Source: Microbacteriaceae bacterium VKM Ac-2855
Lineage (GTDB): Bacteria > Actinomycetota > Actinomycetes > Actinomycetales > Microbacteriaceae
Assembly: GCA_013204985.1 (NCBI GenBank)
Contig: JABMLG010000001.1
Span: forward strand, 124,001 to 188,000
DNA length: 64,000 nucleotides
Direction of reading: 5' to 3'
Part shown: positions 35,315-46,117 of the stretch, piece after piece
Numbering within the stretch: the first letter of the stretch is position 1
How the letters are laid out: each line of letters starts with the position of its first letter
Made by a program: the position numbers and the translations under genes
Notes under the pieces: model-generated
The model's input: only the letters and a program-made list of their open reading frames with translations
Told to the model about the DNA's origin: nothing
The model's database searches: none

Positions 35315-37795
35315 CTACGGAGCAATCGCCGCGCGGCCGATGGCGGCGACGGTGCTCGTCAAGGCGACACCCGAGCCGTCGCGGCGCATTCCGGAGTCGG
35401 GCAGCGTCGCGACCGAGCCGTTCGGGCCGAGTGCGAGAGCCGGATCGGGACCGACCCACGCGACGGACAGAGCCGTCTCGCCCTTCAGGAATCGCTGTGC
35501 CCGCACGCCGCCCGTCGCCCGGCCCTTCGCCGGGAACTCCGAGAAGGCCGAGACCTTCGCGCTGCCGGAATCGGTTCCCGTGAGAGCCCAGCTGTCGATG
35601 GCCACTGTCGCGACGACGGTTTGCGCCTCCGCATCCGCCGGCACTACGGCGAATGCGATCGCCATGTCGGTCTCGCCCAGTTTGATGCCGGCCATACCGC
35701 CGGCGGTGCGGCCTTGCGGACGTACCGAGGATGCGGCGAAGCGCAGCAGCTGAGCCTCGCCGGTGACGAAGACGAGTTCGTCGTCGTCGGCCGAAGCTGC
35801 GGCTCCGACGACGGTGTCCTTCGGCTTCAGCGCGATCAGCTCGAACTCCGGCTTGTTCGGCAGTTCGAGCATGACCACCCGCTTCACAACACCCTGCTGC
35901 GTACCGAGCGCGATGGGGCGCGGGTCATCGAGCAGCACCAGCGCGATCACGGTCTCGTCCTTCGCCAGCTGGCCGAGGTATTCGGCGATGCGGACGCCGG
36001 CTCCCAGCTGGATGGACGAGGCGGGAACGGCGGGCACATCGACGGCGGAGAAGCGGATGAGTCGCCCTGCGGAGGTGACCGCGCCGATCTCGGTCCGCGT
36101 CGTCGTGTCGACCCAGCCGAGAACCGCGTCGTGCTTGCTGCGTCGCGTCGCGCGCGCGGGCGCCTCGACGGACAAGGCGTCGAGTGTCGTGTCGACGCGG
36201 ATCATCCGCCCTGTCGCGCTCAGATAGACCCGGCACGGAACGTCCGCCAGTTCCAGCACCGCAGCGGCGGCCTTGCTGCGGCCCGTCGTCGCGACGCTCG
36301 CCGGCGCCTCCGTGAGCAGGGTCCGCCTCGGCGTTCCCAGACGTTCTGCGACCGCATCGAGCTCGTCGGAGACCAGCGTTTCGATGGCCGCGCGACTGCC
36401 GAGCAGAGCGATCAACTCCTCGATCTCCGCCTGCAGCTTGTCGCGCTCCGCCTCGAGTTCGATCAGGGAGAACTTGGTCAACCGGCGCAGTTGCAGTTCG
36501 AGGATGTAGTCGGCCTGGAGCACGCTGAGGTCGAACACCTCGATGAGTCGGCTGCGCGCGGTCGCGGTGTCGTCGCTCGTGCGGATCAGCTGGATGACCT
36601 CGTCGATGTCGAGGATCGCGATCAGGAGACCCTCGACGAGGTGCAGGCGGTCTTGGCGCTTCTTCAGCCGGAACTGCGAGCGGCGCGTGACGACGGAGAC
36701 CCGGTGCGCGATATAGACCTGCAGCAGCTCACGGAGTCCGAGAGTACGCGGACCGCCGTCGACGAGTGCGACGTTGTTGATCGCGAACGTGTCCTCGAGC
36801 GGCGTGAAGCGGTAGAGCTGCTCGAGCACGGCATCGGGGCTGAACCCCGTCTTGATGCCGATGACGAGGCGAAGCCCGTTGTCGCGGTCGGTCAGATCGG
36901 TGACGTCGGCGATCCCGCTGAGCTTCTTGCTCTGCACACCGTCCTTGATCTTGTCGATCACCTTCTCGGCGCCCACCATGTACGGCAGCTCTGTAACGAC
37001 GAGTCCTGACTTCCGCGCCGTGATCGCCTCGATCGAGACGCGGGCACGGGTCTTGAAGCTGCCACGTCCGCTGGCGTAGGCGTCGCGGATCCCGGCCATT
37101 CCGACGATGGTGCCGCCGCTGGGGAAGTCCGGGCCGGGCACGAACGTCATCAGCTCGTCGAGGGTGGCGTCCGGGTGCGCGATCAAGTGCCGCGCCGCGC
37201 CGACGACCTCGATCAGGTTGTGCGGCGCCATGTTCGTGGCCATGCCGACGGCGATTCCGCTGGCGCCGTTGACGAGCAGGCTCGGGAAGGCGGCCGGTAG
37301 GACCTCGGGTTGCTGCAACTGGTTGTCGTAGTTGGGCACGAAGTCGACGACGTCCTCGTCGAGGTCCTCGGTCATGGCGACGGAGGCGGGGGCGAGGCGT
37401 GCCTCGGTGTAGCGCGAAGCCGCCGGGCCGTCGTCGAGCGAACCGAAGTTGCCGTGGCCGTCGACGAGCGCAACGCGCATCACCCAGGGCTGGGCCAGGC
37501 GCACGAGCGCGTCGTAGATCGACGCGTCGCCGTGCGGATGCAGCTTGCCCATCACCTCGCCGACGACGCGTGCCGATTTCACATGGCCGCGATCGGGCCA
37601 GAGACTCATGTCCGCCATCTGGAAGAGGATCCGCCGCTGGACGGGCTTGAGCCCGTCACGCGCATCCGGCAAGGCGCGCGCGTAGATGACCGAGTACGCG
37701 TACTCGAGGAAGGACCCCTCCATCTCGGTGGAGACATCGACGTCCTCGATGCGTTCGGTCACGGAACCGCCGGAGGACGAGGAGGATGCGTTCAT
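35315..37795 (-). CDS. parC: Type IIA topoisomerase subunit A (topoisomerase IV ParC-like)
   Basis: DNA breakage-reunion subunit pairing with ParE. The 826-aa product has the winged-helix and tower region with YARALPDARDGLKPVQRRIL, the quinolone-region GKLHPHGDASIYDALVRLAQPW, the catalytic tyrosine in SRYTEARL, a coiled-coil tower (about 420-480) and a six-bladed C-terminal DNA-wrapping domain (about 520-826). The C-terminal domain lacks a perfect GyrA-box (QRRGGKG-like) sequence, which agrees with ParC. No ribosome site is strong; ATG 37795 is the first start of the frame. Confidence 0.92.
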   Translation of the reverse strand: MNASSSSSGGSVTERIEDVDVSTEMEGSFLEYAYSVIYARALPDARDGLKPVQRRILFQMADMSLWPDRGHVKSARVVGEVMGKLHPHGDASIYDALVRLAQPWVMRVALVDGHGNFGSLDDGPAASRYTEARLAPASVAMTEDLDEDVVDFVPNYDNQLQQPEVLPAAFPSLLVNGASGIAVGMATNMAPHNLIEVVGAARHLIAHPDATLDELMTFVPGPDFPSGGTIVGMAGIRDAYASGRGSFKTRARVSIEAITARKSGLVVTELPYMVGAEKVIDKIKDGVQSKKLSGIADVTDLTDRDNGLRLVIGIKTGFSPDAVLEQLYRFTPLEDTFAINNVALVDGGPRTLGLRELLQVYIAHRVSVVTRRSQFRLKKRQDRLHLVEGLLIAILDIDEVIQLIRTSDDTATARSRLIEVFDLSVLQADYILELQLRRLTKFSLIELEAERDKLQAEIEELIALLGSRAAIETLVSDELDAVAERLGTPRRTLLTEAPASVATTGRSKAAAAVLELADVPCRVYLSATGRMIRVDTTLDALSVEAPARATRRSKHDAVLGWVDTTTRTEIGAVTSAGRLIRFSAVDVPAVPASSIQLGAGVRIAEYLGQLAKDETVIALVLLDDPRPIALGTQQGVVKRVVMLELPNKPEFELIALKPKDTVVGAAASADDDELVFVTGEAQLLRFAASSVRPQGRTAGGMAGIKLGETDMAIAFAVVPADAEAQTVVATVAIDSWALTGTDSGSAKVSAFSEFPAKGRATGGVRAQRFLKGETALSVAWVGPDPALALGPNGSVATLPDSGMRRDGSGVALTSTVAAIGRAAIAP

Positions 37796-37839
37796 AACTC
37801 ACTTCGGGTCGCGGCGCGCACGGTGTCGGAGCGCTGTGT

Positions 37840-37845
37840 CAGACT
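37840..37845 (+). promoter_or_regulatory. Possible -10 box of the phosphodiesterase-like gene
   Basis: CAGACT ends 7 nt before ATG 37853, the same geometry as the other leaderless starts but with C in place of the first T. Confidence 0.4.
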
Positions 37846-37852
37846 GGGCGCA

Positions 37853-38983
37853 ATGACCCATATGGTACCCGGCGCGCCCGCTCGGCGACGGAGCCTGGCC
37901 GACGTGCTGACCAGTTCCCTCGACGCCGTGCACGGGGCCGCGAACCCGTTGGGCCTGCGTCCCGCCGAGCGGATGCTGGTCGTGCTGGTCGATGGATTGG
38001 GGTCCGCCGCACTGCGCGGCCGGGCCGGTCACGCTCGCACCCTTGCGTCGCGGCTCACCAAGGCGACGTCCCTCACTTCCGGCTTCCCGACCACGACGGC
38101 CGCCGCCCTCGCATCGTTGACGACCGGCGTGCTGCCGGGTGAGCACGGCTTCGTCGGTTATCGCGTGTTCGACGCGGCGAACGATCGTGCGGTCAATCAG
38201 CTCTCCGGGTGGGATTCCCGGATGCGTCCTGGCGACTGGCAGCAGGTCCCGACCGTGTTCGAGCGCGCCGCGGCGGCCGGCATCGGCGCCACGGTCATCG
38301 GTCCGTCGCGTTATGCGCACTCCGGTCTCACCGAGGCGATCCTGCGCGGGGCCGATTACCGGGTGGCAGCCACCATCGCCGAGAGGTTCCGAGCGGCGCG
38401 AGAAGTCTTCGACGGCGGCGGGCCGCAGATCGCGTACCTCTACATCCCCGAGCTCGACCAGACGGCGCACGCACGAGGGTGGGAATCGCCCGAGTGGACC
38501 GCCCACCTCGAAACGGTCGACGCCGAAGTGGCCGCGTTCGAGCGGACGCTCCGCGGCACGGAGGGCATGCTCGTGACCGCCGACCACGGCGTCCTGGACA
38601 TCCCGAGTCACCAGCACGTGCTCATCGACGAGGGCCCTCTGCTGGACGGGGTGCGGTTCGTCGCAGGAGAACCGCGCTGCCTGCAGCTCCACCTCGAAAC
38701 CGGCGCCGACGTGGATCGCCTGGCAGCTGCGTGGATCGCCGCTGAAGGCGGGCGGGCGTGGGTGGCCACCCGCGCCGAGATCGCCGCAAGCGGCTGGTTC
38801 GGCGAAACCGGCGCAGCGGCCCGAAGCCGGATGGGCGACCTCTTCATCGCGGCCCGGAAGGCCATCGCCTATTACGACGCGCGGATACCAGCGGACTCCG
38901 GCAGATCCATGATCGGACAGCACGGCTCGCTCACGCCCGAGGAACTCCTGGTTCCGCTCATCGGTTTCGGCACCGCGGCGTAG
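37853..38983 (+). CDS. Alkaline phosphatase superfamily protein (nucleotide pyrophosphatase/phosphodiesterase type)
   Basis: A 376-aa protein of the type I phosphodiesterase/nucleotide pyrophosphatase family. Metal-site motifs visible: VVLVDGLG near residue 46 (Asp), a nucleophile in SGFPTTTAAALASL near residue 82 (Thr), YIPELDQTAHARG near residue 200 (Asp/His) and VTADHGVLDIP near residue 243 (Asp-His), with GQHGSLTPEELLVPLI at the C-terminus. No signal peptide, so it is likely cytoplasmic. Substrate unknown. It sits between parC and sepH, a conserved spot in related actinobacteria. Confidence 0.87.
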   Translation: MTHMVPGAPARRRSLADVLTSSLDAVHGAANPLGLRPAERMLVVLVDGLGSAALRGRAGHARTLASRLTKATSLTSGFPTTTAAALASLTTGVLPGEHGFVGYRVFDAANDRAVNQLSGWDSRMRPGDWQQVPTVFERAAAAGIGATVIGPSRYAHSGLTEAILRGADYRVAATIAERFRAAREVFDGGGPQIAYLYIPELDQTAHARGWESPEWTAHLETVDAEVAAFERTLRGTEGMLVTADHGVLDIPSHQHVLIDEGPLLDGVRFVAGEPRCLQLHLETGADVDRLAAAWIAAEGGRAWVATRAEIAASGWFGETGAAARSRMGDLFIAARKAIAYYDARIPADSGRSMIGQHGSLTPEELLVPLIGFGTAA

Positions 38984-39060
38984 CCGAGCGGCTTCGGCAC
39001 TGCGGCGTAGCCGAGCGGCGTCATCCGAACGGGCTACCCGTCCCGAACGGGCTACTCGTC
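38966..39060. repeat. Two nested tandem duplications at convergent gene ends
   Basis: TTCGGCAC(C/T)GCGGCGTAGC at 38966 recurs at 38993 (period 27), duplicating the stop region of the phosphodiesterase gene. CCGAACGGGCTAC(C/T)CGTC at 39025 recurs at 39043 (period 18); the second copy contains the sepH stop codon. Confidence 0.85.
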
Positions 39061-40110
39061 CGAACGGGCGCCGAAGACGATCTCGTCCCAGCTCGGCATC
39101 GAGGTGCGGCCGCGGCGCTGCGCGGAGCCGGTGCTGCGCTGGGGGGCGCTGTGATCGCGGTTCGACGGATGATCGGCTGCTGCGCTCGGTGCGGGCTCGA
39201 GTGTCGGCAGCGTCACCTCGGTCGGCTGGAACTCCTCGCGAACGGGGGAGAAGGACGTGTGCTCGCGTTCGCCGCGACGGCGACGCAGTGCGTCGAGCAG
39301 GTCGGAGGTGTTGGCGAGGTCGCGCTCGCGCTGCTCCGGGTTCTGCACAGTCGCGGCACGCTGGAAGGGGGCCTGCGTTCGCACCGACTCAGCGGCAGCC
39401 GGCTGCGGCGCCGTGTCGTGCGCATCCGGCACGGGGGCCGGCTTGGGCGCCGTGGGCGCTGCCGCGAACGCATCCGTGTCGAACCGCGTCGCACGCTCGT
39501 CGACCGCAGCGGGGATGACGGCGCGCAGACGCGGGATCAGGGTCGGTCGGATCTCGCCCTGCTGCGAGAGCGTGGTCGCCTCCGGAGTGATCGGGGCCAG
39601 CGTCGACTTCTTCGGGTCGAAGCTCCAGCGCGCGTCGTGGTCGATGCGGTCGGAGGTGAAGAGCAGCTTGACGATCCAGCCCTGCTCCTCGTCCTTCCAG
39701 CTCGACCACTGCTCGCCGTCGGCGCTCAGGGACGCGAGGCGATCGCGGATCACGTCGCCGAAGGCGGTGCCCTCCTCGAGCGGATCAGGATCGGACGTCG
39801 CGTACACGCGCACACCGAGGGCGGAGGCGACGATGTGCTCGCGCTCCGCTGTGACCGGTCCTTCGAAGCGAGCGATGTAGTCGAGTGCGGCGCCCGTGAG
39901 TTCGGCGACCTCGTCCGCCGAGAGCCCCGCGCGGATGTGCGCCTGGATCTCCCGGGGTGAGACCCGCTTCTCGCGGTTGGCCACCGGATGCAGCGGCGGA
40001 CGCAGAGTCGTCTGCAGCGTGTCGTCGATCGCGACGGCATAGCGGTCGCCCTCGTCGGAGACGAGAACGAGCGACCCGCTTTCGACGCCGATCACCTTCA
40101 GTTCCTTCAT
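39052..40110 (-). CDS. sepH: Cell division protein SepH
   Basis: Actinobacterial division protein that binds FtsZ and promotes its assembly. The 352-aa product starts MKELKVIGVESGSLVLVSDEG, then LSPREIQ-like SPREIQAHIRAGLSADEVAELTG, the DUF3071 helix-turn-helix core, and GWIVKLLFTSDRIDHDARWSFDPKKSTLAP; the rest (about 190-352) is disordered and Pro/Ala-rich with a conserved end RTSMPSWDEIVFG. ATG 40110 follows a near-perfect AAGGAGGT ribosome site. It is divergent from the DUF4193 gene, as in many actinobacteria. Confidence 0.93.
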   Translation of the reverse strand: MKELKVIGVESGSLVLVSDEGDRYAVAIDDTLQTTLRPPLHPVANREKRVSPREIQAHIRAGLSADEVAELTGAALDYIARFEGPVTAEREHIVASALGVRVYATSDPDPLEEGTAFGDVIRDRLASLSADGEQWSSWKDEEQGWIVKLLFTSDRIDHDARWSFDPKKSTLAPITPEATTLSQQGEIRPTLIPRLRAVIPAAVDERATRFDTDAFAAAPTAPKPAPVPDAHDTAPQPAAAESVRTQAPFQRAATVQNPEQRERDLANTSDLLDALRRRRGEREHTSFSPVREEFQPTEVTLPTLEPAPSAAADHPSNRDHSAPQRSTGSAQRRGRTSMPSWDEIVFGARSDE

Positions 40111-40311
40111 CGCTCGGACCTCCTTCTGGCACGGTGCCTCGTAAGGATCGCACGAGGTCGGTGCGCATCCCGGGAATACCGCGGGCGGGTCGAAAGTTGC
40201 TGCGGAATGACGGCGTTCAGCGCGCACTCGGGTTGGTTTGCGATTCGAAACTCCATGGTGCACACTGTCCCCGCCGATTTGTTGAACAGCTGAATACAGA
40301 AGTGGATGGGA

Positions 40312-40605
40312 ATGGCAACCGACTACGACGCCCCCCGCAAGACCGACGACGACTCAGACTCGATCGAGGCCTTGAAGGAGCGTGTCCCCGACAAGATGTC
40401 CGGGGTGGTGGACGTCGATGACGCCGACAACCCCGGCGGCTTCGAGCTTCCCGGCGCCGATCTCTCCGACCTCGACCTCGATGTCGTCGTCCTGCCCCCG
40501 CAGGCCGACGAATTCACCTGCGTGAGCTGCTTCCTCGTGAAGCACCGCTCGCAGATCGACCACGAGGAGAAGCTCGGACCGATCTGCCTGGAGTGTGCTG
40601 CGTAA
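40312..40605 (+). CDS. DUF4193 family protein
   Basis: A 97-aa acidic actinobacterial protein of unknown function. It opens MATDYDAPRKTDDD, continues with an Asp/Glu-rich middle and ends with CVSCFLVKHRSQ and CLECAA, a four-cysteine set suited to one zinc ion. ATG 40312 gives the conserved family N-terminus; an ATG two codons earlier is possible. In mycobacteria this gene also lies beside the DUF3093 and dut genes. Confidence 0.92.
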   Translation: MATDYDAPRKTDDDSDSIEALKERVPDKMSGVVDVDDADNPGGFELPGADLSDLDLDVVVLPPQADEFTCVSCFLVKHRSQIDHEEKLGPICLECAA

Positions 40606-40627
40606 GTACGTAGGCACCGAGGCTCGA

Positions 40628-40648
40628 GCGGCGACCTGGTGTCGCCGC
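40628..40648. terminator. Hairpin between DUF4193 and DUF3093 genes
   Basis: GCGGCGAC (40628-40635) pairs with GTCGCCGC (40641-40648) around CTGGT, between convergent genes. Confidence 0.6.
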
Positions 40649-40665
40649 CTCGCTCGACAGAATGA

Positions 40666-41109
40666 CTAACGTCGCCGTGATCCTTGGATCGCGGCGACGA
40701 CGTCGTTGGGGCGCCTGCTCGAGATCAGCCAGTACGGCGTCGGGTCCTCCGGATCCTCGAGGGGCACGCGCACCACGTCCTTCACCCATCCGCGCAGCAC
40801 GAGATACGCGCGTGCATCGAGGACCGGACCCCGCTGGGCGAACGCGCGCTCCCCGGTGAAGCTCTCGGGCTCGCCGACGAGCTCGAGGGGGATGTGCGCC
40901 TTCCCGGCGCGCAGTTCGTCCTCCGTGACTTCGAGCACGGGAGACAATCCGATGAGGGTCAGCACCGCCGCCGCGAAGAGACCGAGGGCCACGAAGACGC
41001 CCGCGGTGAAGTTGATCGGGGCGAAGACCAGAATGCTGGCGGGGATGACCAGAGCGGTGGCGACGAACACCCAAGGGGTCGGCCAGAGCTTCTCGCGGTA
41101 GAGCTGCAT
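40666..41109 (-). CDS. DUF3093 membrane protein
   Basis: A 147-aa actinobacterial membrane protein of unknown function. Two hydrophobic segments near the N-terminus (about 13-31 and 35-57) are followed by a soluble domain with FAQRGPVLDARAYLVLRGWVK and a terminal WLISSRRPNDVVAAI, both conserved in the family. It is divergent from dut and convergent with DUF4193. Confidence 0.9.
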   Translation of the reverse strand: MQLYREKLWPTPWVFVATALVIPASILVFAPINFTAGVFVALGLFAAAVLTLIGLSPVLEVTEDELRAGKAHIPLELVGEPESFTGERAFAQRGPVLDARAYLVLRGWVKDVVRVPLEDPEDPTPYWLISSRRPNDVVAAIQGSRRR

Positions 41110-41135
41110 TGCTCTATTGGATCAGACAACTGGAC

Positions 41136-41141
41136 TACCCT
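41136..41141 (+). promoter_or_regulatory. -10 box of dut, leaderless geometry
   Basis: TACCCT ends 6 nt before GTG 41148. Confidence 0.5.
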
Positions 41142-41147
41142 CGTCAC

Positions 41148-41636
41148 GTGAACCAATCCGTCGACGTCTCGATCTCGGCCGACTACCTCCCCGAGTACGC
41201 GCACCCCGGCGACGCCGGAGCGGATCTGCGCTCCTCCGAGGATCTCGTGCTGGGCCCGGGCCAGCGGGCGAGCGTGGGCACCGGAGTATCGGTCGCTCTT
41301 CCCGATGGATACGTCGGATTCGTGGTTCCGCGCTCCGGTCTCGCCTTCAAGCACGGAATCACCATCGTGAACGCTCCCGGCACGATCGACGCGGGTTACC
41401 GCGGCGAGATCCGTGTCGCCCTCCTGAACACGGATGCGTCCACTCCCTACACGATCACCGCCGGCGACCGGATCGCCCAGCTGATCCTGGTGCCGATCGC
41501 CCGCGCCAGGTTCAGTCCGGTCGAGGTCCTGCCCGATTCCGTGCGCGGCGAGGGCGGCTTCGGTTCGACCGGGTCGTCCACGCTCACGACATCCGGAGCC
41601 ACGCAGGCCGCCACCACCCAGAAAGGCATCGCATGA
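41148..41636 (+). CDS. dut: dUTP diphosphatase
   Basis: Trimeric dUTPase that splits dUTP to dUMP and pyrophosphate, keeping uracil out of DNA and feeding thymidylate synthesis. The 162-aa product has all five family motifs: DAGADLRS, PRSGLAFKHGI, NAPGTIDAGYRGEI, DRIAQLILVP and RGEGGFGSTG. GTG 41148 is placed by the -10 box; a frame start at 41109 would overlap the divergent gene. The stop overlaps the next ATG (ATGA), so dut, DUF3710 and DUF3159 form an operon. Confidence 0.96.
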   Translation: MNQSVDVSISADYLPEYAHPGDAGADLRSSEDLVLGPGQRASVGTGVSVALPDGYVGFVVPRSGLAFKHGITIVNAPGTIDAGYRGEIRVALLNTDASTPYTITAGDRIAQLILVPIARARFSPVEVLPDSVRGEGGFGSTGSSTLTTSGATQAATTQKGIA

Positions 41637-42274
41637 GCGACATCCAGCCCATCGGCACTCCCGCCGCGACCGACGAGAGCCAGATCGTCCCGGTCGACTT
41701 CGAGAAGTCGGCTCCGGAGGATCGTGAGACCGAGGGCCCGTTGGACGAGCTCGAGGCGAATCCGGTGCGGCCCTACATCGACCTGGGCGGCATCAAGATC
41801 CTGCCGCGCGAGGGTCTGCATCTGCGGCTCGAGGTGGAGGAGGGTACGCAGCGCGTCATCGCGGTGGGTCTCGACTACGCGGGTTCCACCTTGCAGGTGC
41901 AGCCGTTCGCCGCGCCGCGCTCCTCCGGCCTCTGGCACGAGATCCGCGATCAGATCGCCGACCAGATCTCGAAGCAGGGCGGGCGGACGACGGAGCGAGA
42001 CGGTGTCTTCGGCCCCGAGCTCGTCGCCGAGTTGCCCGTCGCCGGACCGGAGGCGGGCGCGACCCGCATCGCTCGGTTCATCGGGGTGGACGGTCCGCGC
42101 TGGTTCCTCCGTGGTGTGATCGCGGGTGCCGGTGCTCTCGACGCCGCCGCGGCCGAGAAGGTCGAAGAGCTGTTCCGCAGCGTCGTCGTGGTGCGCGGTT
42201 CCGGGCCTATGCCGCCGCGTGATCTGATTCCGCTGAAGGTGCCGGCCGGCGGCCAGGCGCAGAGCGCGAGCTGA
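41633..42274 (+). CDS. DUF3710 family protein
   Basis: A 213-aa actinobacterial protein of unknown function, coupled to dut by an ATGA overlap. After an acidic N-terminus it has PYIDLGGIKILPREGLHLRLE, VQPFAAPRSSGLWHEIRDQI and RFIGVDGPRWFLRGV, the family's conserved blocks. No signal or membrane segment. Conserved next to dut across actinobacteria; role unproven. Confidence 0.92.
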   Translation: MSDIQPIGTPAATDESQIVPVDFEKSAPEDRETEGPLDELEANPVRPYIDLGGIKILPREGLHLRLEVEEGTQRVIAVGLDYAGSTLQVQPFAAPRSSGLWHEIRDQIADQISKQGGRTTERDGVFGPELVAELPVAGPEAGATRIARFIGVDGPRWFLRGVIAGAGALDAAAAEKVEELFRSVVVVRGSGPMPPRDLIPLKVPAGGQAQSAS

Positions 42275-42278
42275 ATCC

Positions 42279-43013
42279 ATGACGGAGGAGCGCCCCGAGA
42301 ACTCGCCGCTCGGCGACGCCATCGCCGATGCCGCTCGACGAGCGGGACTCGGCTCTGTCAAAGACGGTCGCCCGTTCGACGGACGTGCTCTCTTGACCAC
42401 GATGGGCGGGATCCGCGGCATCGTCGAGGCGGTGCTGCCCGGTCTGCTCTTCGTGCTCGTCTTCACCGTCGGAGCCGGGCTCCCGGTGGCGCTCGGCGTC
42501 TCGGTGGGAGTCGCCGTCATCTTCACGATCGTGCGGCTCGCGACCCGCACCCCGGTGGCTCAGGCGCTCGGCGGGCTCGTCGGTGTCGTCGCATCCGCCG
42601 CCCTCTCCCTCTGGACCGGTCGTGGCCAGGACAACTATCTCCTCGGCCTCTGGCTCAACGCGGGTTACGGCGCAGCCTTCCTGGTCTCGATCCTCGTGCG
42701 CTGGCCGTTGATCGGAGTCGCCGTGGGGTTGCTGCTCGGCGACGGAACGGCCTGGCGCACCGACAAACGCAAGTTCCGGGTACTCACGGTGCTCAGCCTG
42801 TGCTGGGCCGCGCTCTTCATCCTGCGCTTGGCGATCCAGCTTCCTCTCTACCTCGCGGGTGACGTCGTGCTGCTGGGTACCTTCAAGCTCGTGCTCGGCA
42901 TCCCGCTCTACGCCCCGCTGCTCGTGCTGACCGTGCTGACCGTCCGCTCCCTCTATGCCGGCGCATCCGCCCCCGATGCGGGTGCAGCCGAAGACACCAC
43001 GGAATCGCGCTAG
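42279..43013 (+). CDS. DUF3159 membrane protein
   Basis: A 244-aa membrane protein with about six hydrophobic segments (about 48-68, 70-88, 98-115, 124-145, 165-186, 195-222) and the family signatures GGIRGIVEAVLP and KRKFRVLTVLSLCWA. Function unknown. ATG 42279 is 4 bases after the DUF3710 stop, so it is the last gene of the dut operon; its stop is 3 bases before the palindrome that controls or separates acnA. Confidence 0.92.
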   Translation: MTEERPENSPLGDAIADAARRAGLGSVKDGRPFDGRALLTTMGGIRGIVEAVLPGLLFVLVFTVGAGLPVALGVSVGVAVIFTIVRLATRTPVAQALGGLVGVVASAALSLWTGRGQDNYLLGLWLNAGYGAAFLVSILVRWPLIGVAVGLLLGDGTAWRTDKRKFRVLTVLSLCWAALFILRLAIQLPLYLAGDVVLLGTFKLVLGIPLYAPLLVLTVLTVRSLYAGASAPDAGAAEDTTESR

Positions 43014-43016
43014 AGT

Positions 43017-43034
43017 TATCTCGACGTCGAGATA
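43017..43034. promoter_or_regulatory. Perfect 18-bp palindrome upstream of acnA
   Basis: TATCTCGACGTCGAGATA is its own complement over all 18 bases. It lies between the dut operon and acnA and has the size and symmetry of a site for a dimeric MarR- or TetR-type regulator. The regulator is not in the window. Confidence 0.7.
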
Positions 43035-43105
43035 CTTCTCTGCGCAGGTGTAAGGCTGGCCTTGCTGGCAGGCACCGTCGCGCGGGAAGGATGATGGACG
43101 GGTAT

Positions 43106-43145
43106 CTGTGCAATTCAGAACAGCAGCTGTGCATTTCGGAACAGC
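43106..43145 (+). promoter_or_regulatory. Tandem 19-bp repeats in the acnA control region
   Basis: CTGTGCAWTTCRGAACAGC occurs at 43106-43124 and 43127-43145: 17 of 19 bases identical, start-to-start distance 21 bp (two helical turns). Each copy is bracketed by CTGT and ACAG. It looks like a pair of operator sites on one DNA face, just upstream of the acnA ribosome site. Confidence 0.6.
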
Positions 43146-43167
43146 GTCGGCGAAGGAGAGGGCGAAC

Positions 43168-45978
<2,811 letters not shown>

Positions 45979-46011
45979 GGGCCCACGCACTCGACGGGTC
46001 GATACCGCAGA

Positions 46012-46046
46012 ACGGCGACCGCATCCACCCCGGGTGCGGTCGCCGT
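46012..46046 (+). terminator. Terminator after acnA
   Basis: ACGGCGACCGCA (46012-46023) pairs perfectly with TGCGGTCGCCGT (46035-46046), followed by CCTCGTCC. Confidence 0.75.
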
Positions 46047-46117
46047 CCTCGTCCCGGCGTCTGCGTACACTCGAAGCAGCGCACGCCTGCGCACGCACGC
46101 ATCCGGAAGGCGGTCGT

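Noticed and set aside
41110-41121. TCCAAT as a leaderless -10 box for DUF3093
   Set aside because: It lacks the A at position two that all other boxes share; evidence too weak.
43108-43167. Upstream GTG start for acnA
   Set aside because: It would make the tandem operator-like repeats coding and has no ribosome site; GTG 43168 has GGAGAGGG.
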